Source: Erinaceus europaeus
Taxonomy: Eukaryota > Chordata > Mammalia > Eulipotyphla > Erinaceidae
DNA: 64,000 nt
Assembly (NCBI RefSeq): GCF_950295315.1
Contig: NC_080166.1
Location: forward strand, 97,903,141-97,967,140
Direction of reading: 5' to 3'
Shown here piece by piece: positions 23,345 to 34,638 of the stretch (position 1 is its first letter; each line of letters begins with the position of its first letter). The notes beneath the pieces were generated by a model, which saw only the letters and a program-made list of their open reading frames with translations, did no database searches and had not been told where the DNA came from. A program made the translations under genes and the position numbers.

Positions 23345-25025
23345 CAGATTACGTTATGGCAACTTTTTCCATAACAGACATTAGGCATGGAATGTCAATC
23401 CTTGACCCTCATTACTCAAGTGAGACCTTTCCTTTCATAGTATTTTCTAATTCCATACCAGGAGGTTCACTTCCTAACAAAGTCCCAAAGCCTAGATATA
23501 GACCAGGTCCTGTAAGATAGAGTATATGTTCACATATATCCATGAATTAGGGCAAAATATATACCTGAAAGCAAAAATACACAATAGTCTGTAGAGAGTC
23601 AGTATCAAGTTCATAATGAAATGGTGTCTACTTAGACTTAGATACCTTCCACACCTACTTCCTATTACAGACTTCTCACTCACTCCAAAGATAACCTTAT
23701 CAAAGCAAGGACTGCAAAAGCTGAATAAGGGCAAGAGACTGGCACACTTTAACGTTAACACTTTAGTCACTATCAGGCCACCCCATCAGCTGGGGCCCTA
23801 ATTGGGGAGTGCTGAGTCTCCCAATCAGACTTGATAGGCCGAGACCATGAATAAACCCCTTTCTCCATTACTGGTCGTTTCTATCAGGAACAACACAAAA
23901 GACCGCTTTGTGGGCCCCCATAGGACCTTGCCCTCAACTTGGGTCAACAATGGTATAGAATGTTCCATCCTCCGAAGGGAGGATGGACAACATATTCTAT
24001 GCTATACCTGAGGAAGATGGGTCAATATTGAAGCAGCCTGGAGTGTTCCTACTCATGACCACAAAATGTGAGCTCAGATCTACAGGGATGCAGAGGCTCC
24101 TAAGCTGAATATGGGCCCAAGATGACATCAAATCGATGGGGTTTATAGACAACAATATTTATACCCCCTTCCCATATTAGGGAGTTACTCTCTTCCCTGA
24201 TCCAGCTTTCTGGTCCTTTTTCTAGCCATGACATCATCTCCTCAGACAATAACTTGGATTCACCAACATATTAGATTTCAGGCTCAGGGGAAAAAAGAAA
24301 AAAAAAAAAACTAGTATAGCTACAGGCCCTTTGAAATATAACTAAAATATGCCTCCTAGCTGCTGGACTAGCTTTGTGGGCGGGAGACAGACGACCAGGG
24401 ACTCATGGTTGAGCTGGGCAGCAGTATCTTTTTATTCATGTGGAAGGCAGTGCAATCAAAGCTATCTAAACTATCTATAATCACAATCCTGCCCATATAT
24501 ATATATACTCGCCAAGTAGAGTGGAAACAGAATGTGACATAGCGAGGGTGGAGCGAAAAGAGACTGGTGCAAATCAGGGTGTACTATGAGAGGGGGCGGA
24601 GCAAAAAGACACCATGAACCAATGGGGATTAAACCAATGCCCTGCAGGCAGGGCGGTGCTTAGTTAACAGTGGTTATGTAAATAGAATACAGTGTTAAGC
24701 AGGGGGGATTAAACCAATGAAACAGAAGGGGGTTTAGAAGAAGAATTAGAAGCATACCAACACCTAGCTATCTACAAAACAGAGGACCCCCACCCCAACT
24801 CTTCATCTGCACTATTCCAGCCCTTAGGTCCATGATTGGTTAACAATTTGTTTGGCTTTGTATGTTAACTCTATTTTCAACCACCAGGTTCCAGAAGCTA
24901 GCATGATGCTGACCAGACTTTCCTGGACAGACAACCCCACCAATGTGTCCTGGAGCTCTGCTTCCCCAGAGCCCTTCCCCACTAGGGAAAGAGAGAGACA
25001 GGCTGTGAGTATGGATTGGCCTGTC
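23345..25025 (+). mobile_element. L1 3' UTR (older, long block retained), split by a solo LTR
   Basis: The left part (23380-24354) matches 600-790 of the young UTR and then carries the extra block of about 0.8 kb. After the LTR, the UTR resumes at 24769 and continues through cactattccagcccttaggt, ttcaaccaccaggttccaga and ggatggcctgtcaacgc-like text to about 25025, where it stops before the usual 3' end. The frames 23308-23520, 24852-25103 and 25016-25312 are UTR sequence. Confidence 0.85.
24361..24762 (-). mobile_element. Solo LTR of a class II-like ERV, 402 bp
   Basis: On the minus strand it begins tgttggtatgc, contains cccctgcttaacac, tctatttacataaccactg, a TATA-like run near 24500, ctccaccctcgctatgtcac and a gaataaaaagatac polyadenylation signal, and ends in CA. 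Much of it aligns with the LTRs at 41905-42355 and 44124-44562, but it is a diverged subfamily. The 6-bp direct repeat cctagc flanks it (24355-24360 and 24763-24768). Internal sequence is absent, as expected after LTR-LTR recombination. Confidence 0.92.
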
Positions 25026-26690
25026 AACGCATGTCCTTCTGTCTTTCTATTTATTTATCTATCTACTCATCCATCCACGGTTACCTTTATTTCAGAGAAT
25101 TAGACTTAATCTCTTCAGATAATCCCTCAGTCCCATCACCAACTGTTATGGTTACAATTTCTCCTCTTCCCCACCCCACCCCCATCTGGAATTATGTCAT
25201 TACTATAACCAGTTCCTTCAACATTCTATGTGTATTTATCTTGAACATTTATGAATCCCAATTTTGTCTACTATACCATATCATTGGTAACTGCTTCTTA
25301 AATTCCCTTTAGGTATTTCTGAAACATTTCCATTCTTAAGGTTTTAGCCTGTGCTTCTATTTACATTGTTTCTACACAGTTTCTAATGTTAATCTCATCT
25401 TCTCTTAAAGACTCATTTAATATTTATACATTTGTGATACCAAAATCTTTAGACTTGATCCTTTCTCTGATTTACAATCTTAATAGCTCACTACTGAGTA
25501 TTTTTTCAGACAGTCATGTTTCATGAGAGACATCCAATCAGAAAATAATTTTATGACTTTATCTCTCAGAATTTTAATTTTAATTAGTGATTTAATAATG
25601 GGTTACTACTGGAAGTTCTAAATGTCAAGTTACTGTTTTCTGACTTTTTTATAGTACTACTTGTGAATTCTAGAAAAATACTTTACTAAGCCTAGGAAAA
25701 AATGACTATTGTGGAGTTATTAAATTGTGGAAACTGTTTTTAATTATTTTTTTTAGTATACTTGTTACTTATAACTTAACACAGATTCCTGATACAATTT
25801 ATTTTCTTCTGATTCTTTTCTGTTTCTATTTGTACTTTCGTTAAAGCTTTTTATTGACAAGTCACAACTTCACTAATTAACAATGCTACATTTTTCTTTC
25901 TCTAATCAAAACAAGGATAATCAATGGTATCTTTAGCATTAGCTCTACAGAAGGTATCCTCAAAATCTTTATCTTTGATAATGATAATGCATGTATATAA
26001 ACACAGTAATAGTCATTTCTTAAACGTTTTGAAGAGTCAACAGCACTGCACATTCAGGAGTCTAAACCCAGAATTTCCCCCCTACACACACCCTCAAAAA
26101 ATGTGTATAACCTCTCTTTGTGATGTGGCGATGTGGTGTTACCATTCTTTAAATTTGAAATGTTTTCATCATAATTAAACATTATAATCCTCAACGAAAA
26201 CTGAACTTCTAAGTCTTATTTCTGATACCCAAATAACTGCCTTTGCCCCCACCTCTCTTTTCCATCTTCATTTGTTCCACTCCAATTCAGATACTCATTA
26301 CCTCTTAACTAGTTGAAATTGCCTAGTGGAATTATCTTCTAAAGTGTCTCCCTCTTTAGAAGTCTCCCTGCTGTAATAAAATCTTTGATACTAGATTAAT
26401 GTCTCTAAATTAAAAGTTGGGTTGTGATTTTGAAGTTCAAAAATCGTGTCTAAACTTCCCTATCTATGACACTATAACCAACTATCACAAAAGAAAATCT
26501 TAAATATTTTCTCAAATACTCCAAAATACTGTCTTGAAAATTTGTCAACAAGGTTTAAAGGAGTCATGAAGAAATTTTCAGACACTTAAAGGCATTCATT
26601 ATCAGTAAACCAACCCTAAAAGAAACACAAAATGACTTGCATAAAAGCATGGCATCTGAATTCTTTGAGTTTTCAAAGAAATCAGAAAAG

Positions 26691-26693
<3 letters not shown>
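25026..26693. other. Unique AT-rich DNA, no gene seen
   Basis: No repeat head or protein family is recognised. The frame 25924-26178 has no visible domain. Confidence 0.45.

Positions 26694-26723
<30 letters not shown>
26694..26723. repeat. (GA)n microsatellite
   Basis: About 14 uninterrupted GA units; the charged R/E run in the overlapping frame 26637-26921 is an artefact of it. Confidence 0.95.
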
Positions 26724-26725
<2 letters not shown>

Positions 26726-27093
26726 CAAATATAAATATCTCCTGCTATGGTATTTTGTCCTAAGACAAGCTGAAAAAGTGGGGCAGGGGCATTTGAGAAG
26801 AAATGTTAGACCAAGACATTACTACAATTTTTTTTTCTCAGAAGGAAGTAATAACAGCAATCTTTTAGGCCTGTTCCAGAAAAGAGAAAATTTGATGGTG
26901 CTGAAGAGAAATAATATGTAATGTGTGATGTGAAAGGTGAGAGGAAATGGGATTTAGATCACAAATTCAATACACTCATGTTCAGTTCATTCAAAGAAAC
27001 TGAAATGAATACATGGGTCCAAAGGCAGCAAAATGGAAAGATGTGATATGAACTGGCAGAAAGTCTCATCCAATTGCTCCTCTATATTTAATG
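26724..27093. other. Unique DNA, no gene seen
   Basis: Nothing recognised. Confidence 0.4.
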
Positions 27094-27420
27094 ATCTGAG
27101 TAGATTTTTTTCTTTTTTCTTTTTTTTTAATTTTTTAACATTTATTTATTTTCCCTTGTGTTTTTTATTGTTGTAGTTGTTATTGCTGTTGTTGTCATCG
27201 TTGTTGGATAGGACAGAGAGAAATGGAGAGAGGAGGGGGAGACAGAGAGGGAGAGAGAAAGATAGACACCTGCAGACATGCTTCACTGCCTGTGAAACGA
27301 CTCCCCTGCAGGTGGGGAGCCAGAGGCTGGAACCCGGATCCTTGCTCTGGTCCTTGCGCTTTGCCCCATGTGTGCTTAACCCGCTGCGCTACCACCTGAC
27401 TCCCAATCTGAGTAGATTTT
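27094..27420 (-). mobile_element. tRNA-derived SINE (family A) with perfect target-site duplication
   Basis: The body is 27109-27405, antisense: T-rich tail, ggataggacagagagaaatg, acctgcagacatgcttcact, ctcccctgcaggtggggagc, and a tRNA-like end at cgctgcgctaccacctgac. The 15-bp repeat atctgagtagatttt (27094-27108 and 27406-27420) flanks it exactly. Confidence 0.95.
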
Positions 27421-28164
27421 ACGACTCTATACCTTTTCATATAGAAAAATAAATAAATAGCTATTAATCATAAATTAGCTTTAACATAAATTTGTTTTAA
27501 TAATTCAAGCATTTATTAACAAGAATATTTATAATTATTTTTATAATTATTGAGAAAATTTGTTTAGAAATTTTATGTCTAGACAAGGTAAAAACTACAA
27601 AAGAGTTGACATCATAGTATGTCAAGAAAAAATTAGATACAATTACTATTGCGTTAGTATATTTAGACACATTTAAGTTTTCCAAAATACTTGAAAAGAC
27701 TTAGGAAAACTTAGCATTTTTCTTTCTAGTACTAGAGTTGGCAGTTCTTCAAAGAGTTATATTTACTCTTAAAATTTCTAGTGTAGATATGAAAGCATAA
27801 TGAAAATTTTGCATCATTCAAAGAAAAAATGATATGAGGCAAAACAAACAGTTATCTCTATTTAACATCATATTGCTAAGTATAATCTATTTAATCATTC
27901 AAACTCCCATAATTCCAGTTTTCTTAATTTCAGAGTAAATGAGATTTCAAAAAAAATAATAAATAATAAACGAATAAACGAAGCCAAGCTAAAACCAGAA
28001 CTACAGAGCTTATATTATTTTGTTCTCATTAACCTTTCTTTTTCATTTATTAACTATATTAATACACATATATTAGGTACTCTATTACAGGTTAAAGTTG
28101 TAAAAGAAGACAGTGTAAAAACAGAGAAGGAAACTATATGAAGAGTGATAATCTTACAGACCAA
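27421..28164. other. Unique AT-rich DNA, no gene seen
   Basis: Nothing recognised; the short palindromic run near 27526-27546 is simple AT sequence. Confidence 0.4.
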
Positions 28165-28650
28165 ATGCCTGATGAACGTAGGTGAAAAAAATTCTTAGAA
28201 AAATATTAGCAAGGCAAATTCAATAATACATTATGACAAGTAGAATTTACCTCAGGGATGCAAGGATAATTAAACCTCTTGAAAATAGTCAGTATTATAC
28301 AAAACAACAATAACGACAAAATTTATATTGTCTCAATAGATGTATAAAAGTACAATGAATAAAATTCAGCATCCAGTGATTATAAAAACTGAAACTATTC
28401 AGAGAAAAAAAATGCACCTCAAATTAATAAAAGTCACAGAGACAGGTCTACAGATAACATATTCAGTTGTGAAAAGCTAAAACCCTTTTCATAAAAAAAA
28501 AAAAAAATAGCATGCTCACTCTAGAAGTTTTTATTCAACATAGCACCTGCAGTCAAAGTAATTAGAAAAGGACACTCAAATTGGAAAGAGGTAAAGCTGT
28601 CATTTGCAGTTACCATAATATTTAATACTGAAAATTCTAAGGATCCCATC

Positions 28651-29093
28651 AAAATACTCTTAGAATATTGTGCTTGGATTTATTTGTTAACTCTTTTTTC
28701 AGTCACCAGGTTCCAGATGCTACCACGATGCCAACCAGACCTCTCTGGGTAGATGATCCCACCAATCTGTCCTGGAGCCCTGCTTCCCCAGAGCCTTGCC
28801 CCACTAGGGAAAGAGAGAGATAGGCTGGGAGTATGGATTGTCCTGCCAATGCCCATGTTCAGTGGGGAAGCAATTACAGAAACCAGACCTTTCACCTTCT
28901 GCACCCCATGATGAGCCTGAGTCCATACTCCCAGAGGGATAAAGAATAGGGAACCTATCAGAGGAGGGGACGGGATACGGAGTTCTGGTGGTGGGAATTG
29001 TGTGGAGTTGTACCCCTCTGATCCCATGTTTCTTGTCAGTGTTAACTTTTTATAAATAACTTTTTCTTAAAAAAAGAAAAAATACTCTTAGAA
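28651..29093 (+). mobile_element. 5'-truncated L1 3' UTR insertion with perfect target-site duplication
   Basis: The inserted body, 28666-29078, is only the last 413 bp of the long-UTR L1 (cagtcaccaggttccagatg through gtgggaattgtgtggagttg and an A-rich tail). The 15-bp repeat aaaatactcttagaa at 28651-28665 and 29079-29093 proves it is a retrotransposed insertion whose 3' end is a true L1 3' end. The minus-strand frame 28680-29027 is a shadow. Confidence 0.95.
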
Positions 29094-29107
29094 CAAATGA
29101 ATTGAAC

Positions 29108-29441
29108 AGGGGGGGCGAGCGGTGGCACACTGGGCTATGCACACATGGTAGGAAGCAGAAAGATCTGCTTAAGGATTTTGGTTCAAGCCCTGGGTTCTCC
29201 ACCCACGGGGGTGGGGGTTGGGGTTGGGGGGTGGTGGGTGGTGGTGCTTCATCAGCGGTGAAGCAGATCTGCAGGTATCTATCTTTCTCTCCCTCTTTGT
29301 CTGTCACTCCCCTCTTAATTTCTCTCTGACCTATCCAATAATTTAAAAAAAAAAAGGAAAAAAATGGCCACCAGGAGTAGTGGATGTGTTATGCTGGCCA
29401 CAGAGCCCCAGCAGTAACCCTGGAGGAAAAAAAAAAAAAAA
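29108..29441 (+). mobile_element. tRNA-derived SINE (family A, long form)
   Basis: The head has ggcgagcggtggcacactgg and ggttcaagccctgg; the body carries an expanded GGGGTT/GGTGGT-rich stretch at 29203-29245; then gaagcagatctgcaggtatc; then the extra module (atggccaccaggagtagtgg, cagagccccagcagtaaccc) and poly-A. Confidence 0.9.
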
Positions 29442-29534
29442 TCAACAAAGTTGCTGCTACAAGTTCAAAAGAGAAAAACCAATTGTATTATGACACATTA
29501 AAAACACATTATTAATAAGACTGAATAAGCAATG

Positions 29535-29690
29535 CTATTTATTTATTTTATATAGAGGCATAAAAAAATGAATGAAAGATCACAGCAGCACCTAAACATC
29601 CTTCAATGTGCTGGAGGTTGGACTCAAATCTGGGTCGCACACCTAGCAAATCAGCGCACTATCGGCCTAACAGTACCATCCCTAATAGAA
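29535..29690 (-). mobile_element. tRNA-derived SINE (family D)
   Basis: The minus strand reads ggccgatagtgcgctgattt, then gctaggtgtgcgacccagat and gtccaacctccagcacattg, ending in a GA/T-rich tail. It lies inside the old L1. Confidence 0.75.
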
Positions 29691-29880
29691 TAAAATAGAA
29701 TAACACATCTACGAATAAAATTAACCAATGAGGTAAAATATTTCTACACAAAAATCTATGGAACATTAGTAATTACAAAGATACTCCATTCTCATCAACT
29801 GCAAGAATTAATACTGTTAAACAACTCATACTATCCAATGCATTTTACAGTTTCAACACAAGCTCCAAGCAAAATTACAA

Positions 29881-31740
29881 TTGGGCAGCACATTGAGTGC
29901 CACATTTATTACAAAGCACAAGAACAGCTTCTCTGAGTAAGTGGCACAGATGTAGACATGTAAAATATAAGGAGACAGGCAAAAAGAAGTGTGAGAATAT
30001 TAGAGAAAAATGTCCAAAACACAGAGACTATCTAGTTCAATAGTCCCAAGTGCACCAACATTCCCAGAGCCTAGTGAAGAATTGGAAAGGAGGGGATGAT
30101 GGGATAATTTTACCTTGGGTTGTGGAAGAGTTAACACAAGGATAGAAGTCTATAAAATGAGTAGTTTTGTTCTCATCTCTTTCAATATCATGCAGATATG
30201 GGAAGACTATCATATTTCAGTTTCCTAATGATAACACCAGTTGCTCCAAGGAGAGCAAATGTAGGTGGGATAATAAGAAGCCATAAACAGAACATCTAGT
30301 TTAAAGGAATTAATACCAATGCCAACAGGGGTCCATGATATAAGATTATATATATATATATATATATTAGTGCATAGTAGTGTTGACCACCAAGAGTCAA
30401 TCTCACAAAGAAAATTCTGAGATTCAGAAAGAGATTATGTAAAAGACAGCAAACCAATTACTTCAGCACATTTTCCATGTTGCCCGGACCATTTCTAAGA
30501 GCAGAGGAAATGTTCAGACATTTAACACAGATTATAGTAGCCAATTTTCCAATATATGAAATTAGATCCCAAACAGAACTAATGTCTTCTGTAGCCTAAC
30601 TAGATGTCATGTAATTTTGCTAAGAAAAAAAAAGTTGTACCTAATGTTATAGAAAGAAATATAGAAAGAAAACGGTTTTTGCAGTTTTAAAGCAAAAGTG
30701 AACCAATAATCAAATTCTTACTTTGGAACCACACAGAGTATAACTGTTGTGCTGAAAGAATTCAGTCCTCAAATAAAAACTTTCAAAACAGAAAAAAATA
30801 ATCTTTGTATTTGAAATTCTAAAGGTTGTCAGATTTTGTCACATTCTTTTTTCATTATGTAAATATTGCTTGCACTTGATTTTCATACAACTTGTTTTAA
30901 TCAATTCAATTGAACTACTTGAAGGTCACAGCTCAGAGAGTGTCTAATCCACACATTTTAACAAGAACAAAGTTCACCAAGTCATGTATGGATGGATGAT
31001 TTGAAGACAGTAGTTGGGACTTCCTGTTTATTGCTACCAATGAATGAAAGGCAAAATATTTGAAAATGAAATTGATGCATTTACCATAGGAAATGTCAAT
31101 CCCTCAAGTACAAGTAGGGCAAAAACAGTAAATTCTAATGTAAGACAATTGCTCATGCATGTCTGTTTTGTTTGTTTGTTTTAACAGGCCCAAGTTTGGC
31201 TTCCCTAGGTCCTCTACTTCTTAATTGAACTTAATAATTTTATGTACCTATTCTTGGTGCTATGAATAATGTCTGTCTTGGTCTTCTGACTATTTCTCCA
31301 TACCTCAGGTTATACATTTGAACTCCCTTTAGGATGGAGAACAAGATTATGAAATGAAGAATTAATCAATTGTCCTTCTGTATTGGCAGGAAAAACTTGG
31401 CTAAAAATAGCAGAAAGACAATGATTGGGTGTTAGAAGACCTGAAGAAAAAAGAGTAAAATCAGTTCCTAGACTGGATGTTAGGGAAGGATAAAAAGCAG
31501 AAAGCTATTAAATAAGAATGGGATGAGAAAGTACGGGGAAACAGACGGCCATGTCAGGAAACGTTTAATAGAGGCAGAAGACACGCACAGAGCAAACAAC
31601 AGTGGATACATTCTAGTAAGCTCATATAGGAAACCAAAGCATTCTTCAGTAGTTGTGCAGGCAAAATTTGTATAGGTGTTAGGTACTGAAATACTGTCTC
31701 TACTATTTAAGTGTTAAATAATTTTCATCTTAATTGAATA
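29881..31740. other. Unique DNA, no gene seen
   Basis: No repeat or coding signal is recognised apart from a (TA)12-like run at 30343-30367. Confidence 0.4.
30343..30367. repeat. (TA)n microsatellite
   Basis: An uninterrupted alternating TA run. Confidence 0.95.
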
Positions 31741-31754
31741 GATCTGGAAATTCT

Positions 31755-31935
31755 ATTATTTCTTTTTAACTTTTTTAGGTAAAAAAGAATGAGACAGGTA
31801 GAACAAGAGGAGGAACAAAGAAAAATCATAGCACTGATGATTCCTTTAATTTTGTGAAGGCCAGGCTCAAATCTTGTTCTCATAAACAGCAAGGAAGCAC
31901 ATTTATTTAAGTGAGAAATTTTTAGACTTGAAATT
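31755..31935 (-). mobile_element. tRNA-derived SINE (family D)
   Basis: Antisense copy: T-rich start, gaatgagacaggtagaacaa, then atcatagcactgatgattcc, gaaggccaggctcaaatctt and ttatttaagtgagaaattt at the tRNA-like end. Confidence 0.7.
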
Positions 31936-31939
31936 CTTC

Positions 31940-32007
31940 TGTTTTTTCCCACAATGGTTATTGCTAGGGCTGGGTGCCTGCATGATGAATCCACAGCTCC
32001 TAGTGGC

Positions 32008-32039
<32 letters not shown>

Positions 32040-32219
32040 AGATACACAGAAAAACTGAGGGGGGAAGGGGAGATAAAGAGGAAGAGAAAAATAGACACCT
32101 GTAGCACTGCTTCATCACACATGAAGCTTACTCCCTAGAGGTAGGGTCTAGGGGCTTGAACCTGGTTTCTTACATATAGTAAGATATGCACTTTACTGAA
32201 TGTGCCACTGCCCAGCCCT
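31940..32219 (-). mobile_element. tRNA-derived SINE (family A, long form)
   Basis: Antisense: the extra module first (cacaatggttattgctaggg, gatgaatccacagctcctag), a (TTTA)n tract, then acctgtagcactgcttcatc, gaagcttactccctagaggt and ccactgcccagccctg. Confidence 0.87.
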
Positions 32220-32286
32220 GATCTGGCAATTCTTAAACTTCAAAATGTTTAAATCTTTTTCCTTTGCTCATTTGGAGTTATATAAA

Positions 32287-32317
<31 letters not shown>

Positions 32318-32348
32318 GTGTGTGTGCGTGTGTGTGTGTGTGTGTGTG
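32287..32348. repeat. (TG)n microsatellite
   Basis: About 30 TG units with two TGCG interruptions. Confidence 0.95.
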
Positions 32349-32570
32349 AAATAGAACCTTCAAATTAATAGGATTAGAGGAAGTAAAAAACTACAACAAA
32401 ATCAAGGAAATTACAAAATTTAAGTGATAAACATTGATAAAAATAGCATGCAGCAACTCAAAATATTATCAATATTCTTTACAGTTGGTTATGTAGCTGG
32501 AGCTTCTCCTGTTACAATATAAAACCAGAGAACAATGCTAGTTTTGTTCCACTGGAACAATGTAGAATGC

Positions 32571-32823
32571 AGAAAGAACCAGGGATCACGGCGCTGGGTG
32601 GTGGTGCATCTGGTTGAGCACACACATCACAGTGTGCAAGTACCTGGGTTTGAGCCCCTGGTCCCCACCTGCAGGGAGAAAGCTTTGTGAGTGGTGAATC
32701 AGTGTTGCCAGTCTCTCTCTCCCTCTCTATCATCCCCTTCCCTCTTGATTTCTGGCTGTCTCTATTCAACAAATAAATAAATATAATAAAAGATTAAAAA
32801 ATATAGAAAGAACCAGGGATCAC
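32571..32823 (+). mobile_element. tRNA-derived SINE (family A) with perfect target-site duplication
   Basis: The body is 32590-32804: ctgggtggtggtgcatctgg, gggtttgagcccctggtccc (B box), tgcagggagaaagctttgtg, gatttctggctgtctctatt and an A-rich tail. The 19-bp repeat agaaagaaccagggatcac at 32571-32589 and 32805-32823 is exact. Confidence 0.95.
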
Positions 32824-32934
32824 TATGGTATTGCCTAAACAAGATCTTTGTGTTTTCAGTTCAGGTTAAAAAGAAAGAAAAAAAAACAAAGAAAGTAATG
32901 AGATACACTATACATAAACTGCTTAAAACACTAC

Positions 32935-33285
32935 AAATACAAAACAAGTCAATTATAAAGCTGGCAAAACATTCAACTAGACACCTCCTCAAAGAAGCTG
33001 TCAATGTTGTGAGTAACATAAGAATATAGTCAACATCTTAAATCATCATAAATAATATAAATCAGCATGAAAGTAAGATATTTTATACAAGTTAGAATAG
33101 CCCGAGTGTGGAACATTGACAGCATCAAATATTGACGGGGAGGTAGAATAACAGAAACTCTTACTTAGTGCTTGTGGGGATGCCAAACGGTATAGCCACT
33201 TTGGAAATTAACATTAGCTGCACTACATAATATTTTCACTATTTAAAAGTTAAGAGTATCATTCAACTAGGAAACCTCTTTCAAA
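32935..33285 (+). mobile_element. Old L1 ORF2 C-terminal fragment
   Basis: It reads gcaaaacattcaactagaca, cacctcctcaaagaagctgt, aacagaaactcttacttagt and aacggtatagccactttgga. These follow the order of an ancient L1 ORF2 end. The frames are lost. Confidence 0.65.
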
Positions 33286-33814
33286 GCTAAAAATAATCTT
33301 GATAATATGACCTGCTTGCCTTGCTTATTGATAGTTACTCAATACATTGTATAAACATTTCTATAAGAGCTAGAATTTATTGAATAGCTCCAGAATTATA
33401 TATAGTCTGCTTGGATAAGTGGAATTATGTCTGATGCCCTTAACTGATAAACTACCTTCCTTTATTTATTTATTTATTTATTTACTTATTTATTATTTAG
33501 TTAAGGATGCTTTGTCTACCTCTATGTATTTTCCTATGCCTTCACAATGGCAATGCCTTCTTAATAATACTACATGGCAAATTTATTTATTCATTGACAA
33601 GTTATTGAAATGTTACTTGTTCTTTAGCCTGTGTCAACTGCATGCTGCAAGGGCAGATAGAGTATTTAAAGAATTCATCAAAAATAAATTAACTTTCAAA
33701 TTTGCCATGAAGTTGATTAAAGTGTCTACTAAACTAGTTACAATTAATTGTGGAATTTAAGGCCTACTTAATTATCATAGGAATGTCTGGTCCAGTCTCC
33801 TGTTTAAGAAAACA
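33286..33814. other. Unique DNA with a (TTTA)n tract, no gene seen
   Basis: A (TTTA)n run lies at 33459-33496. The 113-codon frame 33419-33760 crosses it and shows no known domain. Confidence 0.4.
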
Positions 33815-34112
33815 ATGGGGGACTGGTGGTAGCACACTAGGTTCAGTGCACACAGAATAAAGCGTAAAAATCCCGGTTTGAGCCACCTGTCGGAGTGTCG
33901 CTTCACAAGCGGTGAAGCATATCTGCAGGTGTTTATCTTTCTTTCCCCCTCTCTTGACTTACCCTACTCTTTCAATTTCTCTCTGTCCTATTCAACAACA
34001 AGAACAGTGGCAGCAACAATAATAATGGAAAAAAGATGGCCTCCAGGAGCAGTGGACACTTAGTGTAGGCACTGAACCCTGTGATAAGCCTAGCAGCCAA
34101 AGAAAAAAAACA
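33815..34112 (+). mobile_element. tRNA-derived SINE (family A, long form)
   Basis: It reads actggtggtagcacactagg, cccggtttgagccacctgtc, gtcgcttcacaagcggtgaa, then an AAC-rich spacer and the extra module (gatggcctccaggagcagtg, ggcactgaaccctgtgataa). Confidence 0.9.
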
Positions 34113-34534
34113 TTGAGGGAGTTGGACACAGCTTTCTTAAGGCTGTTCTTTGGAAACACTGTATTTAACTACTAATATTTATTTATTTAAAGATCTGTAG
34201 AGATCTCTGACTGTGACATGTAATTGAAATTAATATTGACTGCTCTGTATTAAGTCCCCTGTGACATATATAAAACTAAAGATATTTACAGTAACTGATC
34301 GCCACTGTTTTATAAGTATGATATAAGATTTTGAATAATATTCTAACTTTTAAATAGTGAATGTAATGCAGCTAATGTTGAGATTTTTAAATAATTTTAA
34401 TATAATCAAAGTTAAGCCTAGTAGAAGATATAATAATTATTTACTGAAATCTTGATTTTTTTGATCTGACAATTCAGAATATATTTAGATGCGTCCATTG
34501 TTTAGGTTAAGATGAAAGCTAAGAAGAGCCTTCC
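34113..34534. other. Unique AT-rich DNA, no gene seen
   Basis: Nothing recognised. Confidence 0.4.
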
Positions 34535-34638
34535 AGAGGCATGGCTATGGAGTAACAGCAATCTCAACTCCTTTTTAGAAAACCATACAAAAGATCAACG
34601 AAAGTAAATTTTTGTTCTTCGAAAGAATAAACAAAATC
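34535..34638 (+). mobile_element. L1 fragment: possible 5' end joined to ORF2 linker
   Basis: ggcatggctatggagtaaca resembles the 5' start of the L1 at 56545. Within about 50 bp it is followed by acaaaagatcaacgaaagta and gttcttcgaaagaataaaca, which is ORF2 sequence after the endonuclease (compare 47135-47180). ORF1 and the endonuclease domain are missing between them. Confidence 0.55.

Larger units (their letters stand above)
28165..29880 (+). mobile_element. Old L1 ORF2 (RT region), interrupted by three insertions
   Basis: Pieces at 28165-28650, 29094-29107, 29442-29530 and 29692-29880 read in order as L1 ORF2. Landmarks are gcctgatgaacgtaggtg, ctcagggatgcaaggataat, tctcaatagatgtataaaag, caacaaagttgctgctacaa, accaattgtattatgacaca and gcaagaattaatactgttaa. 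All frames are broken. Between the pieces lie an L1 3' UTR insertion, a family A SINE and a family D SINE. Confidence 0.82.

Noticed and set aside
33419..33760. 113-codon frame starting in unique sequence
   Set aside because: It crosses a (TTTA)n tract, is AT-driven, and shows no domain or conserved start context.
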